Positions 34,890 through 45,498 of a stretch of 64,000 nt of DNA are shown in pieces. Both the position numbers and the translations under genes were made by a program. A model generated the notes under the pieces. That model was not told the origin of the DNA. It ran no database searches and was given only the letters and a program-made list of their open reading frames with translations. The DNA is taken from contig CAKMRJ010002223.1 of assembly GCA_928212115.1 (NCBI GenBank), positions 301,258,547 to 301,322,546 of the forward strand. The letters run 5' to 3'. Source of the DNA: Lactuca virosa. Lineage: Eukaryota > Streptophyta > Magnoliopsida > Asterales > Asteraceae. Within the stretch, counting starts at the first letter, position 1, and every line of letters begins with the position of its first letter.

Positions 34890-36125
34890 TGTAACACTCC
34901 AAATCAGGTAAACCCTTCTAACCCTTTTAAAATGATTTAGTTGGCAAGTATGGTCCCTTTCGTACGTTGGGTGTACCTAAGGATACGCTTAGCATACTAT
35001 GGAGGAAGGATCGCAAAGGAGTTTCACGTACGCGAGGCGTACATATAGGTACGCGGGTCGTACGCGACAGAGGACCAAACCCTAATTTTTGGACTTGACA
35101 CCTATTTAAGCATCCTTAAGTCATTGGGACTAAACCCTAATCCGCCTCTAGAGCCTCATTTCATCCCTTTACCTCAGTTTTCCCTTGAGAGTGTAATTTT
35201 GGAGCTTAGAAGTGTGTTGGTGGCCATTTTAGAGCTCATTTGAGAAGAAGAAGTTAGTGAGCAAGCTTGGAGTGGCATTGTGCTTCAAGAATCTGCATCT
35301 AGTTCACCTTGAAGAGCTTCTGGAGGTATAAAGTCTTTATCTTGCCATCTTATTCATTAGATATAGTTAGGGTTTTCCATATTGTCCTTTTTGTTGGTTC
35401 TTGGTCCTTATCTTGAGAGTTGAGTAACTCCAGAGGCTGATATGGTTAGATCTGAGCTTTGTGAGCATCCTAGATGCATAAAGGTACTAGCTTGAAGGTT
35501 ATCTAGACTCCATGCATGAGTTTGAAGCTTTTTATAAAGTCCTAATGTGAAAAAAGAATTTTTGAAGTCCCATATAGCATGCAAGGGCATAAAGTTACCA
35601 ACTTTATGCCCTAGGACGTCTTAATGAACTCAGATCTGATAATGGACGTTAGAACATCAAGTACTAAGCACTTAATGGAAGTAAGTGCTTAATCTGCTTG
35701 TACGTTGGGCGTAATATAGCACATACAACGTGTACAGCTCAGGGACTCAGGACGATGATCGTAAAGGAGTGGTACGCAAGGCGTACGCACTCATATGGGC
35801 TTGGGCTTGTTTTGGGCTTGTAATCCTTTTGAGCCTTAATCAGTTATCGTGCATGGTCATGTTTTGAGTTAGTGGGCCAATTTATCTGTTTTGGGCCATG
35901 GTTGCTATGGTTGGACCTTATTGGGTCATGAGGCCCATTAATAATTTTAGACATGGACTTTGGGCCCACTATCAATGGAAGGCTTTTGGGCCATTATGAA
36001 AGGACTTGGGATTGGGTTCTTTAATTATATTATATTCAACCCTAATTTTGGGTGAATGTCATTGTTGTTCAGCACAGGTGGTTTCAGACTGTTAGGAGAG
36101 CAGCTTTCGGGTTCAGCAGACAGAG

Positions 36126-36818
36126 GTGAGTCTCCTCACCATACCAATGGGTATAAGGCACCAAGGCCGGCCCATTCAGTTAGTTGTAATGTTTATTCTG
36201 GATTCACTACTGATATTCTGGTATGCATGTATATGAGAATGTGCTAGTAATTATTGACTAGATATGTGAAGACCCCGGGGGTAGCCCGTGGCAGTTGGAT
36301 ACAAGACCATGCGGGGGAGCCCATGGCATTCCAGGTAAAGACCATGAGGGGGAGCCCGTGGCAAGTAGTTAAGACCATGTGAGGGAGCCAATGACACATA
36401 GGTATAAGACCCTAGGGGGAGCCCACGGCCTCCTGGAGTAAGACCTTGGAGGAAGTCCAGGGCATCCTTATATGTTTATACATGTGTTATGTAGTATGAT
36501 AGTTATTTCTGTGATATATGGTATGCTAGTTGACTTTGTGTTATTTTCATGGAAGACCCCAGGGGGCGCCCGTGGCAGTCGGATATCAGACCATGTGGGG
36601 AAGCCCATGGAATCCTAGGTAAAGACCTTGGGGGAGCCCATGACATGTAGGTATAAGACCCTGGGGGAGCCCACGGCATCCTTATATGTTTGTATGCATG
36701 GCTTATGTGGTTTATGTAGCTTATATAGCTAATATGGATTATGTGATTATTTGGATTGTGTGGTGTATGCTCTGGGGAACTCACTAAGCATTAGCTTACA
36801 GTTTGTTGATTGTTGCAG
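36126..36818 (+). other. Predicted intron in element B 5' LTR
   Basis: Donor ACAGAG/GTGAGTCTC within the stem GTGAG-TCTC-CTCAC, acceptor TGTTGCAG/GTACTTCAG; 693 nt. The 3' LTR keeps the donor at 43541 (GTGAGTATC). Confidence 0.5.
36269..36690 (+). repeat. Minisatellite in element B 5' LTR
   Basis: Units of about 35-40 bp on AAGACCCTGGGGGAGCCC plus GTGGCA, in two blocks (36269-36467 and 36554-36690) separated by unrelated T-rich sequence. A corresponding array is at 43684-43888 in the 3' LTR. Inside the predicted intron. Confidence 0.75.
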
Positions 36819-37024
36819 GTACTTCAGAGCCTAAAGGCAAGGGCAAGGTTTGATGGCGCGGCATGCACTTTCTAGCATTTTATATATGGACACTCTGATA
36901 TTTGAAATAGAATGTTGATGTCATGGATTTTGAAAACAATTGTCTATGAGATTTCATATTTTATGGGAATGTTTTGATTATTTAAAAATGAAAATTTTAT
37001 TTGGAAATTTGGGTCGTTACAAGT

Positions 37025-37036
37025 TGGTATTAGAGC
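37025..37036 (+). other. Primer-binding site of element B
   Basis: TGGTATTAGAGC, three bases after the LTR; one mismatch (C to T) to the initiator tRNA-Met complement. Confidence 0.75.
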
Positions 37037-37716
37037 CTTGGTTTAAGGGATTCGGGAACACTCTCGGGTGTGTCAGGACTCAATCTAAGGAAATGGTAAA
37101 AAAAAATTTCAAAAATCAAAAGTTAACAACTTCTTAAAATGGAAAAAGGGAGAGTGCAATGCGCGTGATCGGTCGAGCCCAAGTAAGTGGTTCCCCAATA
37201 TGTTAGCCATGTTATATTGATATTTGGATTATGATAGTCGGATGGATTTTGCTATGTGTATGCTTTAAAAATTGTATACGGTTAGGATCTTATAGCCTTA
37301 TAATGATTGATTTGGCCTTATTTCATGTTCCTTGTCTGGTTGTGGTCCTAGGGTAGAGTCTGTTATTCGAAAGTTAATTTGATCCTGTTCTGTGTATAAT
37401 TTGCATGCATAAGGCAACCTGTATGATTGATTTGAGTTCTGATTTGATGGGATTGAGAAAACTTCGGATAGCCTAGGATATGAGTTATGCAGTAGCCCGT
37501 GAGATATGTTTTGTTATGGGACGAATTAGAGTTATCAGGTAAAGCTTTGGGGAAGGTACAGGTAGGTGTGGAAGGTAGTATTGGGCCCGTACTACTGAAA
37601 GCACAGGACATGTACCCGAACTAATGTTAGATCTGGAAGCTCTAAGGAGAACCGGTATGGGAGGACCCCCTTTTTGGATATCTTGATCATGTTTTGTTAT
37701 GGTATTTCAGATCAGG
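37037..37716 (+). other. Untranslated leader of element B
   Basis: Non-coding. A donor-like CCCAA/GTAAGT lies near 37182 and an acceptor-like GGTATTTCAG ends at 37710, seven bases before the gag ATG. The corresponding stretch of element A aligns. Confidence 0.45.
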
Positions 37717-38896
37717 ATGGTGGTGACACGACATGGAGCAGGGGGATCAGGATCCGGATCTGGGTCGGGCGATGGTACCGAGCCCATCGACGAGAGGCTG
37801 CGCGAGCTTATTGCAGCCGAGGTTACGAAGGGCATCCTTGATGCTACCCTAGTGATTTTTTGGATAGTCAAGGAAGGCATGATGGAGATCATGGAGGAGC
37901 GGCTCAGGTCTTTTCGAGCCGAGATTGTTGCGGGCCAGGTCGGGGCCAGAACTCCCTCGTTCCGGGAGTTGAAGGTGTACAGAGTGCCTGAGTTCTTTGG
38001 GGTCAGGGACCCCATAGCTAGTCGACCCTGGGTGGCAGACATGGAGAATGCCCAGTGTACGAGCTTTTTCCCCGATGTGGCAAATGTGGGGTTTGCCTCG
38101 TGCATGTTGCAGGACCGAGCCAGGGATTGGTGGGAGGAGGTGACTAGCCAGGTGGGAGCAGCCGGTGTGGCTGAGATAACATGGGCGGAGTTTTTCAGAT
38201 GCTTTGATCTGGAGTTTGTACCATCTGTTGAGGTGCAACGGTTAGTGAGGGAGTTCCAAGAGCTCCAGCAGACCACCGAGACTATGGCGGAGATCGTCTT
38301 CATGTTTCGGGAATGAGCACTGTTGATCCCACAGTATGCTACAGATGAGGATATGAGGAGGACGATGTATCATTCCATGTTAAGGGATGATATTCGGGAG
38401 TTCGTGAGCTTTACAGGGTGCAAAACCCTGAATGAGATGGTGGAGAAGGCCCGTGAGCGGGAAATAGAATTAGAGCTTCGCACCAAGCGGAAGCCAGAGC
38501 AGGTTCAGGCAGCTGCAGGTCAGGCTAAAAGGCCTAAGACCTCAGATTCTTCTGGTAGGGGCCAGCAAGGCCGTGGCCGGTGTGCCAAGTGCGGTAAGCC
38601 ACATAATGGGGCTTGTCGAGCAGCGAGCTCGGGATGTTACGCATGTGGCCAGCCGGGCCACATGAGCTGGAACTGCCCCAAGAAGGGATTGATTTGTTTC
38701 CGCTGCAACCAGATTGACCATAAAAAGGTTTAGTGTCCGAGGTTGCGGGGAGGAGGAGGAGTAGTGGCGGTGCCCGCACCTGCCACAATGAGGATCACTA
38801 ACGGCCACCCTGCCAAGGCGGATGCTATTGCAGTGAAGAGTTGCGCATTTCAATTCACTACCGAGGAGGCTCGGGTAACGCCAGACGTCGTGGCTG
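37717..38896 (+). pseudogene. gag: Element B Gag with two premature stops
   Basis: Start at 37717 (MVVTRHGAGG), after the acceptor-like site. The frame is continuous to 38896 except for TGA at 38314-38316 and TAG at 38731-38733. Capsid features DWWEEV and ITWAEF.RCF..EF.P are seen. The nucleocapsid has KCGKPHNGAC, a good CYACGQPGHMSWNC knuckle and a second knuckle CFRCNQIDHKKV broken by the stop. Unspliced, translation would end at TGA 38917-38919 in the intron. Confidence 0.8.
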
Positions 38897-38957
38897 GTAT
38901 GTATTTTACTTTATATTGATTTGTATTGCTTATGTGTATATATGTGCTCCTGTATAG
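38897..38957 (+). other. Predicted 61-nt intron between gag and protease of element B
   Basis: GTATGTATTTT...CTGTATAG. It splits the same glycine codon as in element A (first base 38896, remainder 38958-38959). Its length is 1 modulo 3, whereas the element A intron is 2 modulo 3, yet in both elements splicing joins gag to pol in frame. Confidence 0.7.
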
Positions 38958-41900
38958 GGAACTTTTTGGTCAATGGTATATTGGATCATGTTCTTTTCGA
39001 TTCGGGAGCTACCCGATCATTTGTATATCTTGCGCTTACCAAGAAGTTTCGGGATGCTCCGGGAACTTTGGATTCCCCGCTTGAGGTTGAGATTGCAGAT
39101 GACTACATCGGGAGTGTTGCGAGGGTATATCAGGACTGTGCCCTGAATGTGGTTGGGGAGAGGTTCCGTGTTGATTTGGTTTCGATACCATTGCAAGGGC
39201 TGAAGGTGATTGTCGGGATGGACTGGTTGGGGGCCAATGGGGCCATGATAGACTGCGAGCGCCAGCTGGTGAGGGTCCGAACCCCAAGTGGGGGAGAACT
39301 GGTTATTCATGGGGAGAGGGCCTCGCAGGGGCCAACCCTCTGTTCAGATGCGAGGGCTAGGAGACTTCTCCATCAGGGTTGTTCGGGATTTTTGGCGTAT
39401 ATCGCGGATATGAGGGTTGAGACCAAGACAGATTTGGACAATGTGCCAGTTGTACGAGATTATCGGGATGTCTTTCCCGAGGTGTTGCCTGGAGTGCCTC
39501 CAGAAAGGAAAGTAGAGTCTTGCATTGATTTGGTGTCGGGTTCCGCTCTAATAGCTAAGGCACCGTACCGGCTAGCTCCGTCCGAGATGCAGGAGCTGTC
39601 TATGCAGCTTCAAGAGCTGCTAGACAGCAGGTTTATTCGTCCGAGCAGTTCCCCGTGCGGAGCACCGATCCTGTTCATGAAGAAGAAGGACGGGTCACAC
39701 AGGATGTGTATTGATTATCGAGAGCTGAAAAAGCTAACGGTGAGAAACCGTTATCCGCTCCTGAGGATCGATGATTTGTTCGATTAGTTGCAGGGTGCAT
39801 CTTGGTTTTCCAAGATTGATCTTCGGTCAGGGTACCAGCAGATGAGGATTCGGGATGAAGATATACCGAAGACAGCTTTCAGGACACGGTAAGGGCACTA
39901 CAAGTTTGTGTGATGCCATTCGGGGTTTCCAATGCCCCATCAGCGTTCATGAATCTCATGAACAGGGTGTGTAGACCGATGTTGGATCGGTCTGTGATCG
40001 TGTTTATCGACGATATTTTGGTCTATGCTAAGACCAAGGAGCAGCATTAGTAGAATCTACAGGAGGTATTGGAGACACTGAGAACGGAAAGACTTTATGC
40101 CAAGTTCTCAAAATGTGATTTTTGATTGCGAGGGGTGCAGTTTTTGGGGCACATCATCAACCAAGAGGGTATTTTGGTTGATCCAGCCAAGATTGAGGAA
40201 GTGATGCAGTGGGAAGTGCCAAAGAATGCATCTGAGATTCGTAGCTTTTTGGGTCTACCAGGGTACTATCGTAGATTCATCCAAGATTTCTCCAAGATAG
40301 CTGTACCTTTGACTCGTTTGACCAAGAAGAATGTAACTTTTCGGTAGGGCCCGTATCAGCAGTTGGCTTTCGAGACCTTGAGACAGAGGTTATGTGAGGC
40401 CTCGATTTTAGCGTTACCCGACGAGTTGGATGATTTGGTGGTGTATTGTAATGCGTCCATCGCAGGGCTAGGCGTCGTTTTGATGCAAAAGGGGCATGTG
40501 ATCACGTATGCCTTGAGGTAGCTAAAGCCTCATGAGGCGAACTACCCCACTCACGACCTGGAATTGGGGGCGGTTGTGTTTGCCCTCAAAATTTAGAGGC
40601 ATTACTTGTATGGAGTTCGATGCACCATTTTTACTGATCACAAAAGTTTGAAGTATTTGATGGATCAGCAGAACCTGAACATGCGGAAGAGGAGGTGGTT
40701 GGATGTACTGAAAGATTATGATTGCGAGATCTTGTACCACCCAGGGAAGGCCAATGTGGTGGCCGATGCTTTGAGCTGCAAAGCGGCAGGTACTCCGATT
40801 AGAGACGTCTGTTTGAGGATGACAGTGATCTCTCCATTATTGAATATGATCAAGGAGGCTCATGTGGAGGGTTTGAAGAAAGAGAACTAGAAGATAAAGC
40901 AGATTCAGGGTCAGTTTCCCTTGTTTTTTTTGGGATAGTCATGGTCTTCTGACACAATGTGGCCGGGTGTAGGTACCGGTAACCGGGGGTGTGAGGCAGA
41001 AGATCTTGGAGGAGGCACACAGATCCAAGTTCTCTATTCACCCGGGGGCCACGAAGATGTATAGGGATCTGAGGTTAACTTACTGGTGGCCCTGCATGAA
41101 GCGGGAGATTGCGTGGTTCGTGGAGCGGTTCTTGACCTGTAGGGAGGTCAAGGCTGAACATCAGAGGCCCCATGGCAAGGTGCAGCCGTTACCCATTCCT
41201 ATGTGGAAATGGGAAGAGATCATTATGGACTTCATCACAAAGTTACCGAGGACGACGAGGGGTGTGGATTCTATTTGGGTCATTGTGTACAGGTTGACGA
41301 AGAGTACCCATTTTATTCTGATCTCCAAGAGTATCTCTGCTGAGAAATTAGCAGATATTTATTTGCGGGAGGCGGTGGCCAGGCACGGGGTGCTAGTGTC
41401 TGTAGTCTCTGACCGGGATGTCTGTTTTACATCCAGGTTTTGGAGGAAGTTCCACGAAGAGTTGGGCACTCAGTTACACTTCAGTACTGCTTACCACCCG
41501 CAGACAGATGGCCAGAGTGAGAGGACGATCCAAAAACTTGAGGATATGCTTTGGGCATGCGTATTGGACTTCGGAAGGAGTTGGGATACATACCTTCCAC
41601 TAGCAGAGTTTTCATATAAAAATAGTTATCATGCTATCGACCGACCACCATTTGAGATGTTGTATGTTCGGAGGTGTAGGACTCATGTTTGCTAGGGTGA
41701 GGTAGGGCATCAAGTCATGGGGAGCACCAAGGTGGTGCTCAAGACTACCGAGTTGATTCAGCAGGTGTGCGACAAGATGTGAGTCGCGCAGAGCCGTCAT
41801 AAAAGCTAGGCTGACCGGCGCCGATCGGATCTCGAGTTTCAGGTGGGGGACTTTCTTTTGCTAAAAGTGTCGCCAAGGAAGGGAGTCATCAGGTTTCGAA

Positions 41901-42287
41901 AGAGGGGCAAGTTAGGGCCCCAATATATTAGTCTGTTTAGGGTTTCTGCCCAGGTGGGCAAGGTGGCTGACCATTTGTATCTGCCGTACGAGCTTAGCCA
42001 GATTCACAACCCCTTCCGTGTGTCTCAGCTTTGGAAGTGTGTCACTGACGAGGCCACAGTTATCTCGTTGGATGACATTCAGGCTGATGAGAGCCTGAAC
42101 TACATTCAGAAACTCATCGCGGTTCTGGATAGGAAGACTAAGGTTCTTCATAAAAAAATATGTAAAGCTAGTGAAGGTGCAATGGCAACACCGGAAAGGC
42201 TCTGAATGGACATGGGAGCCGAAGGATGAGATGCGGGAGCATTACCCGAATCTGTTTGCGCCGACAGACTTCGAGGACGAAGTCTAG
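38958..42287 (+). pseudogene. pol: Element B Pol, heavily mutated
   Basis: Protease LFDSGATRSF, RT (KKKDGSHRMCIDYRE..KLTVRNRYPL, FIDDILVYA near 40005), RNase H (FTDHKSLKYL), integrase HHCC and DDE core (40991-41695), GPY-like module and a chromodomain-like end near 42170-42265. Damage: stops at 39785, 40123, 40345, about 40519, about 40594 and 41693, a one-base loss near 39911, and a shift in the A-run near 42151. Most stops are TGG-to-TGA/TAG or CAG-to-TAG. Stop of the ancestral frame at 42285-42287. Confidence 0.88.
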
Positions 42288-42292
42288 TTCAA

Positions 42293-42304
42293 TTGGGGGA
42301 GAGT
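42293..42304 (+). other. Polypurine tract of element B
   Basis: TTGGGGGAGAGT directly before the 3' LTR. Confidence 0.7.
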
Positions 42305-43939
42305 TGTAACACTCCAAATCAGGTAAACCCTTCAAACCCTTTTAAAATGATTTATTTGGCCAAAAAAGTCCCTTTCGTACGCTGGGCGTACCTTAGGGTA
42401 CGCTTAGCGTACTATGGAGGAAGGATCGCGAAGGAGTTTCGCGTACGCAGGGCATACATATAGGTACGAGGGGCGTACGCGACAGAGGACCAAACCCTAA
42501 TTTTCGGACTTGACACCTATTTAAGCATCCTTAAGTCTTTGGGACTAAACCCTAATCCACCTCTAGAGCCTCATTTCATCCCTTTACCTCATTTTTCCCT
42601 TGAGAGTGTGATTTCGGAGCTTAAAAGTGTGTTTGTGGCCATTTTGGAGCTCATTTGAGAAGAAGAAGTTAGTGAGCAAGCTTAGAGTGGCATTGTGCTT
42701 CAAGAATCTGCATCTAGTTCACCTTGAAGAGCTTCTGGAGGTATAAAGTCTTAATCTTGCCATCTTATTCATTAGATCTAGTTAGGGTTTTCCATATTAT
42801 CCATTTTGTTGGTTCTTAGACCTTATCTTGAGAGTTGAGCAACTCCAGAGGCTGATATGGTTAGATTTAAACTTTGTGAGCATGCTAGATGCATAAAGGT
42901 GCTATCTTGAAGGTTATCTACACTCCATGCTTGAGTTTGAAGCTTTTTATGAAATCCTAATGTGAAGAATGAAGTTTTGATGTCCCATATAGCATGCAAG
43001 GGCATAAAGTTGCCAACTTTATGCCCTAGGACGTCTTAATGAACTCATTACTAATATTGGATGTTAGAACATCAAGTATTAAGCACTTAATGGAAGTAAG
43101 TGCTTAATATGCTTGTACGCTGGGCGTAATATAGCGTACGCAGCGCGTATAGCTTAGGAACTCAGTACGCTGAGCGTACAGGAGTGGTACGCAATGCGTA
43201 CGCACTCAGATGGGATTGGGCTTGTTTTGGGCGTGTAAGCCTTTTGGGCCTTAATAAGTTATTGGCCCTGGTCATGTTGTGAGTTAGTGGGCCAATTTAT
43301 CTGTTTTGGGCCATGGTTGCTATGGTTGGGCCTTATTGGGCGATGAGGCCCATTAATAATTTTGGGCATGGACTTTGGGCCCACTAGCAATGGAAGGCTT
43401 TTGGGCCATTATGAAAGGACTTGGGCTTTGGTTCTTTAATTAGGTTATATTCAACCCTAATTTTGGGTTAATGGCATTGTTGTTCAACACTGGTAGTTTC
43501 GGACTGTTAGGAGAGCAGCTTCCGGGTTCAGCAGACAAAGGTGAGTATCCTCACCATACCAATGGGTCTAAGGCACCAAGGCCGGCCCATTCAGTTAGTT
43601 GTAGTGTTTATTGTGGATTCACTACTGATATGTCTGGTATGCATGTATATGAGAATGTGCTAGTAATGATTGACTAGATATGTGAAGACCCCGAGGGGAG
43701 CCCGTGGCAGTTGGATACAAGACCATGTGGGGGAGCCCATGGCATTCCAGATAAATACCATGGGGGAGCCCGTGGCAAGTAGTTAATACCATGTGAGGGA
43801 GCCAATGACACATAGGTATAAGACCCTGGGGGGAGCCCACAGCCTCCTGGAGTAAGAGCCTAGAGGGAGTCCACGACATCCCTATATGTTTATATATGTG
43901 TTATGTAGTATGATAGTTATTTCTGTGATATATAGTATG
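42305..43939 (+). repeat. Element B 3' LTR, right end missing
   Basis: Matches the 5' LTR from its first base, with TATA-like CTATTTAAG (42517-42525), TGGGCC words (43205-43410), donor GTGAGTATC (43541) and minisatellite 43684-43888. Homology stops at GTATG (43935-43939), where element E begins. About 500 bp of LTR including the acceptor and GTTACA end are absent from the window. Confidence 0.88.
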
Positions 43940-44189
43940 TCATGATATATGGTCCACTACCATGGCCTAGATAGCTCTGGCGTGCCAGCCTCGCCTGGCG
44001 CTTCCATGCCAAACTTGCTGGGGACTCTCCTGCTGGCCCGGCCTGGCGCTTCCTTGCCAGCCCTGCTGGGGACTCTCCTGCTGGCCCGGGTTGGCGCTCC
44101 CTTGCCAGCCTGATGACACATGGTTCATATGACTGAATCCAGTCCAGTGTCATTGGCCACGTACCAATAACATTGGACTGGGGGGGGAC
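43940..44189 (+). mobile_element. Element E, rearranged left part: truncated LTR plus polypurine tract
   Basis: 43940-44109 repeats the first ~165 bp of the LTR that starts at 44190 (shared ATGATATATGGTCC and TAG-CTCTGGCG words), though its first two bases are TC rather than TG. 44110-44189 is a short internal end finishing in GGACTGGGGGGGGACT, a polypurine tract. The primer-binding site and all coding sequence are missing, so a deletion has joined the 5' LTR to the 3' end. Confidence 0.6.
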
Positions 44190-45062
44190 TTGATGATATA
44201 TGGTCCATTAGCATGGCCTAGACAGCTCTGGCGCGCCAGTCTCGCCTGGCGCTCCCTTGCCGACCTTGTTGGGGACTCCCTTGCCAGCCTTGCTGGGAAC
44301 TCTCATGCTGGCCTGGCCTGGGGACTCCCTTGCTAGCCTTGCTGGGACTCTCCTGCGGGCCCGGCCTGGCGCTCCCTTGCCAGCCTTTCCTAGTGCGCGC
44401 CTGCCAGCCTCGCCCGACGCCTCCGGGCGGCCTCGCCCAACTCCTTGCTAGTTGGGCCTGAATTGGGCTGGCCCAAGGCCTGACCTAATTACCCTTGTCC
44501 TAATTGTCCCCTATAAAGTGAACAGTATCTCCTCCATGGAGGGGGATCTTCCCCTTGGCTCAGCCGTCACACTATACTCCAGCCGTGTAGCTCAGCCGCC
44601 ACCCGCCGCCGTCAGCCACCATACACCACCACCAACACCAAGATGGTTCTCTCTAGCTAAAGAGAACCATCTCAGATCTACCAGATGATCTAACTTGACC
44701 GTCGGAGCCCGCTCCCGGGGCACAGTCCCTGGGGCGGCTCTAACGGCCTTGTCTGTTGTGACCTCGCAGATCCTCTCTGCTCTAGCTGCCATCAACATAA
44801 GAGAAGAGAGTGAAGAGGTGGTTCAGGACGATGTCATATCATTTCGCGCCATCCCGGACTCGAACGAGCAGCCATCATCTCGTTCTTGCCTAGATCTACT
44901 CAGATATGTCGTTTCAGCTTAGGTTTTCCTCAGATCTGTTCATTTCTAGCACCATTTGTTTAGATCCGTTGGCTCTTACCAAGATCTGTTCAGATCTGAT
45001 TAGCCACCCCTCAGATCTTTCGATCTGATGTGTTCTATCGATCAGATCTCCTGATCTACTTA
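44190..45062 (+). repeat. Element E LTR (left part)
   Basis: Starts TGATGATATATGGTCC right after the polypurine tract. It has a GC-rich region of repeated CTGGCGCTCCCTTGCCAGCC words (to about 44440), TATA box CTATAAAGTG (44511-44520), a perfect 12-bp inverted repeat (44641-44672), and then many CAGATCTG-like words. A MITE interrupts it at 45063; its right end is not identified. Confidence 0.6.
44641..44672 (+). repeat. Perfect 12-bp inverted repeat in element E leader
   Basis: AGATGGTTCTCT (44641-44652), 8-base loop, AGAGAACCATCT (44661-44672). About 120 nt downstream of the TATA box, so it would form a hairpin in the RNA leader. Confidence 0.6.
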
Positions 45063-45495
45063 GGTGCTGTTTGTTTTTTTGAAGCCAAAATGTCTACAGT
45101 CTGCGGACCACATCTGCAAGCCTCTGTGGCAGAAGAGGTGGACCAAATGTCTGCAGTCTGCAATATAAAGACTGTTTGTTTTTAACGTCTGCGACTGTTG
45201 AAATAAATTGATTTTTCAAACTTAATTTTATGTCATAAACATTAAAAATGCATTTTCAGCTAAAAAGGAAAGAAAAAAAAAACTGCACAGTGGCCTATGT
45301 TTTTTTATTTATTTATGTTAAAATGGGGTCTGAAGACCTTTGAAGACACTGACCCATGTCTGCGCCAGGAAGACCTCGCGCAGACGTTTTTTGATCTACG
45401 CACTTCCAAAAAACAAACAGTCTGCGATGGCATATGTCTGCGCGGCGCAGACAAAAGTGGTTGCGCAGATCTTCATAAAAAAAACAAACAGCCCC
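45063..45495. mobile_element. PIF/Harbinger-like MITE with TTA duplication
   Basis: 433 bp with inverted ends GGTGCTGTTTGTTTTT and, from the right, GGGGCTGTTTGTTTTT, flanked by TTA on both sides (45060-45062, 45496-45498), the usual 3-bp duplication of this superfamily. The inside holds GTCTGCG / CGCAGAC words in both directions. No transposase. Confidence 0.75.
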
Positions 45496-45498
45496 TTA

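Larger units (their letters stand above)
34890..37021 (+). repeat. Element B 5' LTR
   Basis: 2132 bp, TGTAACACTCC to GGGTCGTTACA. It has GTACGC...GCGTAC-like palindromes near 34961-35065 and 35700-35785, CTATTTAAG (35102-35110) as TATA box, a run of TGGGCC/TGGGCT words (about 35799-36010), and a predicted intron (36126-36818) holding minisatellite blocks. Confidence 0.9.
34890..43939 (+). mobile_element. Element B: degenerate Ty3/gypsy retrotransposon, 3' LTR truncated
   Basis: 5' LTR 34890-37021, primer-binding site, gag, intron, protease-RT-RNase H-integrase-chromodomain, polypurine tract, 3' LTR from 42305. The 3' LTR is cut at 43940 by element E and its remainder is not found in the window. 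Related to element A in gene order, in gag-pro intron and in LTR style, but clearly another family and much older by its many stops. TAATG (34885-34889) is the candidate left target duplication. Confidence 0.9.
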
